Shown one piece after another: positions 9,305 to 19,227 of a stretch of DNA of 42,293 nt (positions within the stretch are counted from its first letter, which is position 1; every line of letters starts with the position of its first letter). This DNA is from JANQGH01 sp039177555. Lineage in GTDB: Bacteria; Pseudomonadota; Alphaproteobacteria; DSM-16000; Inquilinaceae. Made by a program: the position numbers and the translations under genes. The DNA is taken from assembly GCA_039177555.1 (NCBI GenBank), contig JBCDFV010000037.1, positions 1 through 42,293 of the forward strand, given 5' to 3'. Under the pieces are notes generated by a model. The model was given only the letters and a program-made list of their open reading frames with translations, made no database searches and was not told the DNA's origin.

Positions 9305-9334
9305 TTACTTATCGTAACCAATTCCTTACGTAAG
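9305..9334 (+). promoter_or_regulatory. Palindromic operator candidate upstream of the GST gene
   Basis: CTTACGTAAG at 9325-9334 is a perfect 10-bp palindrome, preceded about one helical turn or more upstream by a related imperfect element, TTACTTATCGTAA (9305-9317). The segment is AT-rich and ends 25 bp before the GTG start of the GST gene, where an operator would sit. The binding protein is unknown. It could also act on the divergent uvrA. Confidence 0.35.
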
Positions 9335-9359
9335 AGATTCCTAACAATAGGAGACGATC

Positions 9360-9989
9360 GTGACTCAAGCTATCGTGTACGGAATTCCGCTCAGCAGCTA
9401 TACGCGTTCGGCCTTGATGATGCTTCACGAAAAGGGCGTCGATCACAGGTTGGAGCCGATCGAGCTGCGCTCCGAGGCGCTGTATGCGCGCCATCCGTTC
9501 GGCAAGATCCCGGCCTTTCAGCACGGCGACGTCCAGCTGTTCGAAACCAGCGCGATCGGCCACTATGCCGATGCGGCCTTCGACGGCCCGGACCTGCAAC
9601 CGGCCGATCCGGTCGGCAAGGCCAAGATGGCCCAATGGACCAGCGCCATCATTGATTACATCTACCCGCAAGCGATTCCCGGCTATCTGTTGAAAAAGCT
9701 CTTCGCGTCGGAAGGCGGGCCCGACGAGGCGGCGTTGGCGGCGGCACGGGAGAAGCTGGTGCCCCAACTCGACGCCATGAACAAGGCCTTGGAAGAGAAC
9801 CCCTATTTCGCCGGCGACGCGCCAAGCATCGCGGACTATCTGGCCTTCCCGATTATTTGGTACTTGCGTTCCGACGCGGAAGTTGGCCCCATGATCGCCG
9901 AACGTCAGGCGCTTGCCGACTGGGCCGAACGCATCGACCAGCGGGACAGCGCCGCGGCCACCGTGCCGCCACCGCCGCCATCATCGTGA
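9360..9989 (+). CDS. Glutathione S-transferase family protein
   Basis: A 209-residue GST with an N-terminal thioredoxin-like domain (about residues 1-80) and a helical C-terminal domain. The N-terminus YGIPLSSYTRSALMMLHEKGV places Ser/Tyr residues where GSTs activate glutathione. HPFGKIPAFQHGDVQLFETSAI carries the cis-Pro and the ES/ETSAI glutathione-binding loop. The C-terminal domain has NPYFAGDAPSIADYLAFP, the conserved N-capping Asp region. The protein ends in a short Pro-rich tail (PPPPPSS). Start GTG at 9360 has AGGAG 6-7 bp upstream. It conjugates glutathione to electrophiles or has another thiol role; the substrate is unknown. Transcribed divergently from uvrA. Confidence 0.88.
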   Translation: MTQAIVYGIPLSSYTRSALMMLHEKGVDHRLEPIELRSEALYARHPFGKIPAFQHGDVQLFETSAIGHYADAAFDGPDLQPADPVGKAKMAQWTSAIIDYIYPQAIPGYLLKKLFASEGGPDEAALAAAREKLVPQLDAMNKALEENPYFAGDAPSIADYLAFPIIWYLRSDAEVGPMIAERQALADWAERIDQRDSAAATVPPPPPSS

Positions 9990-10039
9990 CGGACGGTGCC
10001 GGCGCCTAACCAGGCCCAGAGGGATCAGGCAACCAGGAC

Positions 10040-10522
10040 ATGGCAGGAAGCGTTAACAAAGTCATTCTCGTCGGCAATCTCGGGCGCGACCCGGAGGTCC
10101 GGACCATGCAAAGCGGCGGACGGGTGTGCAACCTGTCCGTCGCCACCTCCGAGAGCTGGAAGGACCGCAACTCCGGCGAACGTCGGGAAAAGACCGAATG
10201 GCACCGGGTGGTCATCTTCAACGACGCCTTGGTCGGCGTCTGCGAGCGCTATCTGCGCAAGGGTTCCAAGGTCTATCTCGAAGGCCAGTTGGAAACCCGC
10301 AAATGGACCGACCAGTCCGGCCAGGAGAAGTACACGACAGAGGTGGTCTTGCGCCCCTACCGCGGCGAACTGACGATGCTGGACGGACGCCAGGATTCGG
10401 CGGGCGGCGGCTATGACAGCGGCGGGATGCGGGACGATGGCGGCCAGCGCGGCGGCCAGTCGGGCGGCGGCTATGCCCCAGGTCCCAACAACGACGACCT
10501 GGACGACGAGATCCCGTTCTGA
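10040..10522 (+). CDS. ssb: Single-stranded DNA-binding protein
   Basis: A 160-residue SSB. The OB-fold begins SVNKVILVGNLGRDPEVR and contains NLSVATSESWKD, KTEWHRVVIFNDAL, YLRKGSKVYLEGQLETRKW and the following strand YTTEVVLRPY. A Gly/Gln-rich linker of about 45 residues precedes the acidic tip DDLDDEIPF, the protein-docking tail that recruits repair and replication proteins. It coats single-stranded DNA during replication and repair as a tetramer. The start ATG at 10040 follows CAACCAGGAC. It lies between a GST gene and a convergent membrane-protein gene; in many relatives it neighbours uvrA, as it nearly does here. Confidence 0.97.
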   Translation: MAGSVNKVILVGNLGRDPEVRTMQSGGRVCNLSVATSESWKDRNSGERREKTEWHRVVIFNDALVGVCERYLRKGSKVYLEGQLETRKWTDQSGQEKYTTEVVLRPYRGELTMLDGRQDSAGGGYDSGGMRDDGGQRGGQSGGGYAPGPNNDDLDDEIPF

Positions 10523-10579
10523 CGCTGCGCGAAGTTCGCAAGGCTCTTCGGGACCTTCGAGGCGATCGGCAAGCAGGCG

Positions 10580-11296
10580 TCAACGATCTGCTTGCTGTGG
10601 TTCCGGCGCGTCGATGCCCTTGCCCTTACGCTTGCGATGCAGGCGGATCGCGCGGTCCAGGATCAGCGCGAGCATCAGAATGCCGATAAACGCCGACAGC
10701 AACAGCAGGACGCCCTCAAGGCTGGGCTCGCGCAGCACCCGTTCCATCACGTCGCCGAACAGGCTGACGGCAAAGGCGTAGGGCACCATGCCGACCAGCG
10801 AGCCGACGAAATAGTCGCTGAAACGGACATGCGACGCGCCGGCCATCAGATTGATCGCCCCGAAGGACGCCACCGGCGTCATGCGCAGTATGGCGACGGT
10901 GGTGATCCCATGGTTGCCCATCTGCTGGCTCAGCCGATTCACCGTTTGGCCGCCGAAGCGGCGTAGCGTGTCCTGGCCCAGATAGCGCCCCAGAACAAAC
11001 ATGACGCTGGCGGCGAACATGCCGGCGGCCACGGCCAAAACGAAGCCCCACCAGGCTCCGTACAAGAGACCGGTCACCGCGATCATGATCGTGAAGGGAA
11101 AAACCACCAGCCCGGCGATGAGGTAGCAGAACCCAACAGCCAATGGCGCCCACCAAGACGCCGCCCAGGCCCGTGCGACGTCGAGCAGGTCCGCCGTATT
11201 GGTCAGCCGATCAAGCGGCGTCAGCGTCCAGGCGCAAACGATCGCCGTCAAGAGGCCCAGCAGGATGACAATCTTTGTGAAGCCGCGCCGTGACAC
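10580..11296 (-). CDS. TVP38/TMEM64 (VTT domain) membrane protein
   Basis: A 238-residue inner-membrane protein with an N-terminal helix (residues about 7-24) and a VTT/SNARE-associated domain. The domain is recognised from FPFTIMIAVTGLLYGAWWGFVLAVAAGMFAASVMFVLG arranged as hydrophobic re-entrant segments, followed by ILRMTPVASFGAINLMAGASHVRFSDYFVGSLVGMVPYAF, the conserved R-x-x-P and G-x-x-P pattern. Members of this DedA-like superfamily are thought to be lipid scramblases or transporters, but the role here is not known. The C-terminus is basic (HRKRKGKG). It is convergent with ssb. Confidence 0.85.
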   Translation of the reverse strand: MSRRGFTKIVILLGLLTAIVCAWTLTPLDRLTNTADLLDVARAWAASWWAPLAVGFCYLIAGLVVFPFTIMIAVTGLLYGAWWGFVLAVAAGMFAASVMFVLGRYLGQDTLRRFGGQTVNRLSQQMGNHGITTVAILRMTPVASFGAINLMAGASHVRFSDYFVGSLVGMVPYAFAVSLFGDVMERVLREPSLEGVLLLLSAFIGILMLALILDRAIRLHRKRKGKGIDAPEPQQADR

Positions 11297-11392
11297 GCTT
11301 GTTTCTCCAGGATTTTTGCGAGGCTGGATTTCGATCCCGGCCCGCCCACCTTAGTATAGCGGTTCGGCGATAGGCAAAAAGGGAAGGGGCTC

Positions 11393-11896
11393 ATGGCACC
11401 GGACACAGTAGCGGGACGCAGCGCAATACGGGACCTGTTAATGCTGGTTCTGTTTGCCGGTGGCTGCCTGGCCGTCGGATCTGCGATCGGGTCGATGACC
11501 GGGCCCGCCATTGAGGGCTGGTTCGACACGTTGGTCCTGCCCAGCTTTCAGCCGCCGAACATCGCGTTTCCTATCGCCTGGACGATCCTCTATCTGTTGA
11601 TGGGCACGGCGGCTTGGCTGGTCTGGCGACGCTATGGCTTCGCCGAGGCGCGGGCGGCCTTCTGGCTATTCGGCATTCAACTGGTGCTCAACTTTGCCTG
11701 GACGCCCGTGTTCTTCGGCGCGCGGTCGATTGGCGGTGGGCTGATCCTGATCGTCATCATCCTGCTCGCAGTTTTGGCGACGACGATCGTTTTTTGGCGC
11801 AAGGCCGTATTGGCCGGGGTGCTGTTCTTGCCCTATGTCGGCTGGGTCGGCTTCGCCACGTTCCTCAACTTCACGATTTGGCGCCTGAATCCCTGA
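11393..11896 (+). CDS. tspO: TspO/MBR family protein
   Basis: A 167-residue five-helix membrane protein of the tryptophan-rich sensory protein / benzodiazepine receptor family. Diagnostic segments are WFDTLVLPSFQPPNIAFPIAWTILYLLMG (usual WYxxLxKPxxxPPxxxFxxxWxxLY), GIQLVLNFAWTPVFFG (usual QLxLNxxWxxxFF) and LPYVGWVGFATFLNFTIWRLN (usual PYxxWxxxAxxLNxxIxxLN). TspO proteins bind porphyrins and affect tetrapyrrole or stress responses. It has about 20 extra N-terminal residues before the first helix. It is divergent from the VTT gene and upstream of the MATE gene on the same strand, 91 bp apart. Confidence 0.92.
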   Translation: MAPDTVAGRSAIRDLLMLVLFAGGCLAVGSAIGSMTGPAIEGWFDTLVLPSFQPPNIAFPIAWTILYLLMGTAAWLVWRRYGFAEARAAFWLFGIQLVLNFAWTPVFFGARSIGGGLILIVIILLAVLATTIVFWRKAVLAGVLFLPYVGWVGFATFLNFTIWRLNP

Positions 11897-11939
11897 ATGG
11901 GAGCGGCATTGCCGCTATGCGCTTTGTGACCGGGCGGCT

Positions 11940-11960
11940 ACCCTAAACACCTGTTAGGGT
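11940..11960. promoter_or_regulatory. Inverted repeat upstream of the MATE gene
   Basis: ACCCTAA and TTAGGGT form a perfect 7-bp inverted repeat with a 7-nt spacer, 27 bp before the MATE start codon. No U-tract follows, so an intrinsic terminator for tspO is less likely than an operator for the exporter gene. Role inferred only from position. Confidence 0.35.
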
Positions 11961-11987
11961 CGCGGCCCATCACGAAAACGCGCTGCG

Positions 11988-13406
11988 ATGACCATGTATC
12001 AGGTACCGATCCAGGCCGGCCGGAGCTGGCTTTGGGCCCGGCTGCGCCGCCATACCGGCGAGTTGCTGCGGTTGGCCGTGCCTGTCGTGATCTCGCGGCT
12101 GGGCATCGTCACCATGGCCATGGTCGACACCCTGTTCGTCGCCCGTTTCAGCGAGATCGAACTGGCCTATCAGAGCATCGGCCTGGCGCCGACCAACTCG
12201 ATCTTGATGATCTCCATCGGTCTGATCCTGGGCGCCTTGGTGGTGACGTCGAATGCCTTCGGCGTGGGCGACTATCGCGAATGCGGCGCGATCCTGCGCC
12301 GGTCGATTCCCTATGGTTTGGCGATCGGTCTGATGGGCATGGTCTTGTGTTTCTTCGGCACGCCCTTCCTGCTGTTGACTGGTCAGACGCCGGATATTGC
12401 GGTCGGCGGCGGCGAGGTCATCCTGATCATCGGTCTGGGCCTGCCCTGGCTGTTGGTCTTCAATCTCGGCCTGTTCTTCTTGGAGGGCATCAAGAGGCCC
12501 ATGCCGGGCATGATCATGATGCTGGCGGCCAACCTGTTGAACATCCTGTTGAACTGGATGCTGGTTTTCGGCCATTGGGGATTTCCGGCGATGGGCGCCA
12601 CAGGGTCCGCATGGGCGACCACGCTGATCCGCGTCTTCCTGGTCGCCGTCATGCTTATCTTTCTCTGGCGCATGCACGATCGGCACAAGTTCGGTTTGGG
12701 TTGGCCGACGCTGCGCGGGTGGACGAAATGGCGGCCACAGCGTCGCATCGGCTATGCCGCCGGGACCAGCATCGGGCTGGAGGGCATGGCCTTTTCGGTG
12801 CTGAACCTGTTTGCCGGGCTGATCAGCGTGGCCGCGCTCGGCGCCTTTGCCATCGCGCTCAACATTCTGGCGCTGATCTTCATGGTCGCGCTGGGACTGG
12901 CGTCGGCGACCGCCGTGCGTGTCGGCATCGCCTATGGCAGGCAGGATGTGCCCGACATGGCGCTGGCCGGTTGGACGGGCCTGGCTGTCAACACCATCGT
13001 CATGATCCTGTTCGGCGTCGTCATCGCGGTCTATGGCTGGGACATCGCCAGCCTCTACAACGAGGATCCGGTCCTGGTCGGCTTGGCCGGTGCGCTGATC
13101 GCGTTCAGCGCCTTCATCCTGATCCTGGATGGCGGTCAGGTTGTCGTTGCCCATGCATTGCGCGGACGGCACGACAATGTGGTCCCGACGATCAGCCACG
13201 CGATTTCCTATTTCGGCGTGATGGTGCCGGTGGGCTGGCTGTTGGGCGTGGTCTGGGAGCGTGGGGCCATGGGCCTGTTTGAGGCCATCTTGATCGGCAG
13301 CGCGGTGTCGTTCGGCCTTTTGACCTACCGCTTCTACCGCCTGTGCAGGCGGGACCGGCTGGCGGCGGCGAAGGCGGCACCGCAGCCTGACGCGCCGGTT
13401 TGTTAG
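11988..13406 (+). CDS. MATE family efflux transporter
   Basis: A 472-residue membrane protein with twelve predicted helices in two related halves, as in MATE multidrug/Na+ or H+ antiporters. The first half opens with LAVPVVISRLGIVTMAMVDTLFV, the usual first helix with its VDT element; the second half shows LEGMAFSVLNLFAGLISVAALGAFAIALN and VRVGIAYGRQD, corresponding to the G-x-x-x-x-A-x-x-(I/V)-N and R-V-G blocks. It exports cationic drugs or metabolites across the inner membrane; substrates are unknown. gyrA follows on the same strand after 82 bp, with a possible own promoter. Confidence 0.93.
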   Translation: MTMYQVPIQAGRSWLWARLRRHTGELLRLAVPVVISRLGIVTMAMVDTLFVARFSEIELAYQSIGLAPTNSILMISIGLILGALVVTSNAFGVGDYRECGAILRRSIPYGLAIGLMGMVLCFFGTPFLLLTGQTPDIAVGGGEVILIIGLGLPWLLVFNLGLFFLEGIKRPMPGMIMMLAANLLNILLNWMLVFGHWGFPAMGATGSAWATTLIRVFLVAVMLIFLWRMHDRHKFGLGWPTLRGWTKWRPQRRIGYAAGTSIGLEGMAFSVLNLFAGLISVAALGAFAIALNILALIFMVALGLASATAVRVGIAYGRQDVPDMALAGWTGLAVNTIVMILFGVVIAVYGWDIASLYNEDPVLVGLAGALIAFSAFILILDGGQVVVAHALRGRHDNVVPTISHAISYFGVMVPVGWLLGVVWERGAMGLFEAILIGSAVSFGLLTYRFYRLCRRDRLAAAKAAPQPDAPVC

Positions 13407-13429
13407 CAGGTGCAAAATCGTGCTAGGGT
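13400..13429 (+). promoter_or_regulatory. Possible gyrA promoter
   Basis: TTGTTA (13400-13405), an 18-bp spacer and TAGGGT (13424-13429) resemble a housekeeping promoter overlapping the MATE stop codon. The same TAGGGT -10 occurs before tRNA-Lys in this window. Predicted start near 13436, about 53 bp before gyrA. Confidence 0.35.
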
Positions 13430-13488
13430 AGCCATATTAGCCAAAGCGGCAGATGGCCGCGATTCGCCCCTAGCACCGATCTCCTAGC

Positions 13489-16257
<2,769 letters not shown>

Positions 16258-16261
16258 GACG

Positions 16262-16774
16262 ATGACGCGTATTGGCGTTTATCCCGGCACCTTTGATCCG
16301 ATCACCAACGGACACATGGACATCATTGTGCGCGGCAGCCGCCTGGTGGATCGGCTGATCGTGGCCGTTGCGCGCAATGATGGCAAAGGCCCGCTGTTCG
16401 GCACCGACGAGCGTGTCCAACTGGTGCGGCGTGAGATGCAGGAAATCGACACCAATGGCGTGGATATCGAAGTCCGCCCGTTCGATAGCCTGCTGATGCA
16501 CTTCGCCGCCGAGGTTGGGGCCAGCGTCATTATCCGGGGGCTTCGGGCCGTGTCCGACTTCGAGTATGAGTTTCAGATGGCCGGCATGAACTCGAAGATC
16601 GATCCGACGATCGAGACGGTGTTCCTGATGGCGTCGGACCGCAACCAATTCATCTCGTCGCGATTCGTGAAGGAAATCGGCCGTCTCGGCGGCGACATCA
16701 CCCCCTTCGTCAGCGACCGCATCGCCGAACGCCTCAATCACCGGTTCAACCACCCAAGAACTGCCGCCGGCTAG
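16262..16774 (+). CDS. coaD: Phosphopantetheine adenylyltransferase
   Basis: A 170-residue CoaD, which transfers AMP from ATP to 4'-phosphopantetheine in the fourth step of CoA synthesis. The nucleotidyltransferase motif is GVYPGTFDPITNGHMDII (T/HxGH-type), and the second conserved block is IRGLRAVSDFEYEFQMAGMN. ISSRFVKEIGRLGGDI is the ISSSxVRE-type ATP loop with R in place of one Ser. ATG at 16262 is the first in-frame start after the gyrA stop and fits the family N-terminus; an upstream open frame overlaps gyrA and is ignored. Confidence 0.96.
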   Translation: MTRIGVYPGTFDPITNGHMDIIVRGSRLVDRLIVAVARNDGKGPLFGTDERVQLVRREMQEIDTNGVDIEVRPFDSLLMHFAAEVGASVIIRGLRAVSDFEYEFQMAGMNSKIDPTIETVFLMASDRNQFISSRFVKEIGRLGGDITPFVSDRIAERLNHRFNHPRTAAG

Positions 16775-16807
16775 CTGGTCGGACTGCTTTCTGGCCCGAT
16801 TGGGTGA

Positions 16808-16836
16808 TTGACCGAAAGCGGCGACCTGCCTAGGGT
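16808..16836 (+). promoter_or_regulatory. Promoter of tRNA-Lys
   Basis: TTGACC (16808-16813), exactly 17 bp, then TAGGGT (16831-16836). The predicted start near 16843 leaves a short leader of about 19 nt before the mature tRNA 5' end. Confidence 0.6.
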
Positions 16837-16861
16837 GCGGCGCCTCGCGGAAAGGTTTTTT

Positions 16862-16937
16862 GCGCTCGTAGCTCAGCTGGTAGAGCAACGGACTTTTAAT
16901 CTGTAGGTCGCGGGTTCGAGCCCCGCCGAGCGTACCA
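16862..16937 (+). tRNA. tRNA-Lys (UUU)
   Basis: A 76-nt cloverleaf with genome-encoded CCA. The acceptor stem GCGCTCG pairs with CGAGCGT (terminal G-U pair), followed by discriminator A and CCA. The D arm is GCTC-AGCTGGTAGA-GAGC-type, and the anticodon stem ACGGA/TCTGT closes the loop CTTTTAA, giving anticodon TTT (Lys). The T arm contains GGTTCGAGCC. It stands alone, 87 bp after coaD, and borders the duplicated accessory patch to its right. Confidence 0.96.
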
Positions 16938-17007
16938 TTCCCCTAATGCAGTTGGCCCAATGTCGTGTCGCCAGCCCGGCGGTCTCTCGGTGCCGACCTT
17001 GCCCAGT

Positions 17008-17463
17008 TCACCTGTCGCGCCATTCCCACGGCGGCAGGCAGCAATAGCGCCAATGGCCGAACTGGCCTTCGTACGCCACGACCTCTGCATCGATGTAGGT
17101 TCCGCCGCTGACCTGCAGCAGATCGAACGCAAGGCCTGATGCAACTAGGTGCCATGCCACGTCGGTAGCGTCGTCCAAGGCGCACCAACCGAAGGTTTGG
17201 CCAGCCTCGTCCACGGTCATCACCTCGCACTCCTTCAGGACGCCAAGCAAGTCTGCGAGCGTATCGGGGGCGATTGCGCCGATATGGATCCCACTGCCGT
17301 CCTCGGCGACGCAGGTTTGTTCAAGCTCCAGCGCATCGACCCCCCACATGAATGACTGCCTGTCCAGCTCAAAGGTGTCTTCGTCGATGACGCGAATGTC
17401 ATGGGCGAACCTGGGCGCTGCCATGAGCAGGGCTGCGGCGAAAGACGCAATCGGCCTCGCCAT
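17008..17463 (-). CDS. Exported SNase-like (thermonuclease-fold) protein, copy 1
   Basis: A 151-residue protein with a signal peptide (cleavage likely after FAH or nearby) and a staphylococcal-nuclease-like core: DIRVIDEDTFELD, then WGVDALELEQTC (usual G-x-D-A-P-E), and C-terminal AYEGQFGHWRYCCLPPWEW, which resembles the A-x-x-x-x-x-G-x-W...PPWxWR end of bacterial thermonucleases. The residues expected to be the catalytic arginines are absent: the Arg before the GxDAPE block is Phe here, and the Arg after the GLA segment is replaced (AFDLLQVS). By hand count about 112 of 151 residues match the copy at 18715-19182. Probably a periplasmic non-nuclease relative; function unknown. Upstream, at the same 45-bp spacing as in copy 2, lies a decayed GFA gene. 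Confidence 0.75.
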   Translation of the reverse strand: MARPIASFAAALLMAAPRFAHDIRVIDEDTFELDRQSFMWGVDALELEQTCVAEDGSGIHIGAIAPDTLADLLGVLKECEVMTVDEAGQTFGWCALDDATDVAWHLVASGLAFDLLQVSGGTYIDAEVVAYEGQFGHWRYCCLPPWEWRDR

Positions 17464-17508
17464 TCTCTATTTCTTGCGTCAACCAAACCACGGCGCGGTT
17501 GGCGCGAT

Positions 17509-17630
17509 CTACTCCTCGCGGCAGCCCGTGGCGTCGCGACCGCTCTGATATCGTCTCTTGAGCGCAAACGGCGGACGCGCGTAATAGGCCCCTTCGATGC
17601 GTGCGGCATTTGTAACAGTGGCTAATGCCG
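17509..17630 (-). pseudogene. Remnant of a GFA-domain gene (decayed copy)
   Basis: The minus strand here encodes a fragment reading GISHCYKCRTHRRGLLRASAV, which aligns without gaps to GLCHCLDCRKHHGALFHASAI of the intact GFA gene at 19228-19620. It then jumps directly to sequence matching the C-terminal PPFPLKRRYERDRDATGRHEE (here PPFALKRRYQSGRDATGCREE) in another frame. About 60 codons between these blocks are missing, including the second zinc Cys pair, and no matching N-terminal CLCGKV block is seen. The remnant ends 45 bp before the SNase-like gene, as in the intact pair. I read it as a deleted, frameshifted copy left by duplication. Confidence 0.65.
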
Positions 17631-17802
17631 GCGCCACGCCCCGAATGTGCCGGCTTTCGCGTTGCAGAACGATCTGGCATAGGACGGGCCGACGGGGCGC
17701 GGGTGGCACCCATGCTCGCCAATGAGCCGATCGCGCGCCTTACGCCTCAGCCATGTTGCATGGCTACATGCAGTCTAGTACGCTACTTTCGGTTTAGATC
17801 CG

Positions 17803-17834
17803 CGCGTGTTAACGAAGCTTGCGTTAACAACGCG
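17803..17834 (+). promoter_or_regulatory. Long inverted repeat in the leader of the secreted-protein gene
   Basis: CGCGT-g-TTAACG and CGTTAA-ca-ACGCG form an 11-bp stem with one small internal bulge around the loop AAGCTTG. It ends 32 bp before the GTG start at 17867. No T-run follows, so it may be an operator or a leader RNA hairpin. The two GTTAAC units are 15 bp apart, which is not the CtrA spacing. Confidence 0.4.
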
Positions 17835-17866
17835 TCCACAGACATTCCAGCCGTAGGGAGAAGACC

Positions 17867-18385
17867 GTGCTGAGCTTGCGGAACTTGGTGGCCCTTTCTG
17901 CTTTGGTTGTTGCGGGATCGACCGTGGCGATGGGGACGGCGGTGGCCCAGGGTCAGGCCTGCGAGTCAATAACTCTGCTATCACCGGCTGACCATCGCGA
18001 GGTCCACTTCGTGGACATGGACGGCAATGGCCTCAGTGTTGGCGATCGCCGTGTCGGGCACAGACGCCTGTTCGACGAGAACGACAATTTCGTTGCCGAT
18101 CGGATGTGGACGGTGACTGTCCATGAAGTCAACGACGCAGGCGAGGCGACATTGACGTCGGCAGAAAACGTGACCGTTTTTGAAGACGGCGTAATCTTCG
18201 GGCGCATCGATGTTCCTGAGCCAGAGAATTTCGACAACCCCGACGTGCTCTCCAACCCCCCGGAGATAAACCTTCATACGATTTTCGGCGGCACGGGCGC
18301 ATATGCCAACGCCCAGGGGACGATCGAAATGGTTGACAGGACCGCGAACACAATAACCTACGTCTACGCGGCGACGTGCCAGTAA
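17867..18385 (+). CDS. Secreted protein, possible allene-oxide-cyclase-like barrel
   Basis: A 172-residue protein with a clear Sec signal peptide (hydrophobic LVALSALVVAGSTVAMGTAVAQG, cleavage near AVA-QG). The mature part is rich in Asp and has two Cys (near residue 32 and at the penultimate position) that could form a disulfide. HTIFGGTGAYANAQGTIEM resembles the F-x-G-G-x-G-x-Y-x-x-A-x-G pattern of allene oxide cyclase / dirigent barrels, and the strand pattern in between fits a beta barrel; this is inference from pattern only. Start GTG at 17867 has GGGAG upstream. It lies between the two copies of the duplicated GFA/SNase unit and is oriented opposite to them. Confidence 0.65.
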   Translation: MLSLRNLVALSALVVAGSTVAMGTAVAQGQACESITLLSPADHREVHFVDMDGNGLSVGDRRVGHRRLFDENDNFVADRMWTVTVHEVNDAGEATLTSAENVTVFEDGVIFGRIDVPEPENFDNPDVLSNPPEINLHTIFGGTGAYANAQGTIEMVDRTANTITYVYAATCQ

Positions 18386-18714
18386 GGTGCGTGGGCGGTT
18401 GCGGCTTGTCGCCTGGCCCCCGTTCGGCCTGCCGATCGTCCGGACGCGTGCGCTGGCATATGAAATCCCATCGTAGACTCGCCTGTTTCAATCTGCATTG
18501 AGACACGGTGATTTTCGACATCGCGACCACGTCGTCGAGGCTACGGTTGGATGCGGGGGTCAATTGGGTTTCGTGTCGCTCCATTGTGAGCGTGACATCC
18601 GGTCGAGAGCTGGCTCAGGCGGCCACATTGGTGGACTGTATGATGCCAACTCCAGTGGCTGGGCAACTGATCAAGAGGTCGGTGCTGTCAGCAGAAGCGC
18701 GGTGGCAAGGTTCA
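18386..18714. other. Intergenic stretch, no gene seen
   Basis: About 330 bp between the convergent secreted-protein and SNase-like genes. Overlapping open frames exist on the plus strand (18498-18837) but run into the minus-strand gene and show no recognisable protein pattern. I found no terminator, repeat or RNA gene here. Confidence 0.4.
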
Positions 18715-19182
18715 TCAGCCTTCATCGCTTTCCAACCACACCCACGGTGGAACGCAGCGATAGCGCCAATGGCCGAACTGGCCTTCATAGGCGACGGCCT
18801 CGGCGTCGATGTAATGGCCACCGCTGACCTGCAATAGACCGAACGCAAGCCCCGATGCTACCATGTGCCATGCCACGTCGGTGGTGTCGTCTAGCGTACA
18901 CCAGGCGAAGGTTTGGCCAGCCTCGTCCACGGTCATCACCTCGCACTCCTTCAGGCCGCCAAGCAGGGCTGCGAGCGTGTCAGCGGCGATCGACCCAATG
19001 TGGACCTCGCCGCCACCTCCGGCGATGCAGGTCTGATCCAACTCCAGAGCGTCGAAGCCCCACAGGTGAATGAACTGCCCGTCCAGGTCAAAGGTGTCTC
19101 CGTCGATGACGCGAATGTCACGGGCGAACCCCGGCACGGTCAAAAGCAGGGCCGCGGCCAAGGAGGCAATCAGCCTCGCCAT
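18715..19182 (-). CDS. Exported SNase-like (thermonuclease-fold) protein, copy 2
   Basis: A 155-residue paralogue of the protein at 17008-17463. Signal peptide ASLAAALLLTVPGFA, then RDIRVIDGDTFDLDGQ, closer to the canonical nuclease VIDGDTxxxxG than copy 1, followed by HLWGFDALELDQTC. The Glu of the GxDAxE block is kept, but the expected catalytic Arg just before it is His, and the Arg after the GLA helix is missing (AFGLLQVS). The C-terminus GQFGHWRYRCVPPWVW is the family end. Four Cys are shared with copy 1, suggesting disulfides in the periplasm. It follows a GFA-domain gene by 45 bp on the same strand. Function unknown; nuclease activity seems unlikely. Confidence 0.75.
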   Translation of the reverse strand: MARLIASLAAALLLTVPGFARDIRVIDGDTFDLDGQFIHLWGFDALELDQTCIAGGGGEVHIGSIAADTLAALLGGLKECEVMTVDEAGQTFAWCTLDDTTDVAWHMVASGLAFGLLQVSGGHYIDAEAVAYEGQFGHWRYRCVPPWVWLESDEG

Positions 19183-19227
19183 TCTCTGTCTCCCGCGTCA
19201 ACCGCGCCGCGGCGCCGTCGGCGCGGT

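Noticed and set aside
9160..9359. SOS (LexA) box in front of uvrA
   Set aside because: A single GTTC is present but no GTTC-N7-GTTC pair was found by reading the region.
10569..10595. Terminator between ssb and the VTT gene
   Set aside because: GCAAGCAG/CTGCTTGC is a perfect 8-bp inverted repeat but has an 11-nt loop, overlaps the end of the VTT gene and has no T-run on either strand.
11970..13415. Minus-strand frame of 481 codons
   Set aside because: It mirrors the MATE gene; the translation is full of Gln, His and Asp repeats typical of an antisense reading of hydrophobic codons.
17805..17830. CtrA binding site (paired TTAA words)
   Set aside because: The two TTAA words are separated by 11 bp, not the 7 bp of the CtrA box.
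18498..18837. Two overlapping plus-strand frames of 109 codons
   Set aside because: They run into the convergent SNase-like gene and neither shows a conserved pattern or a good ribosome binding site.
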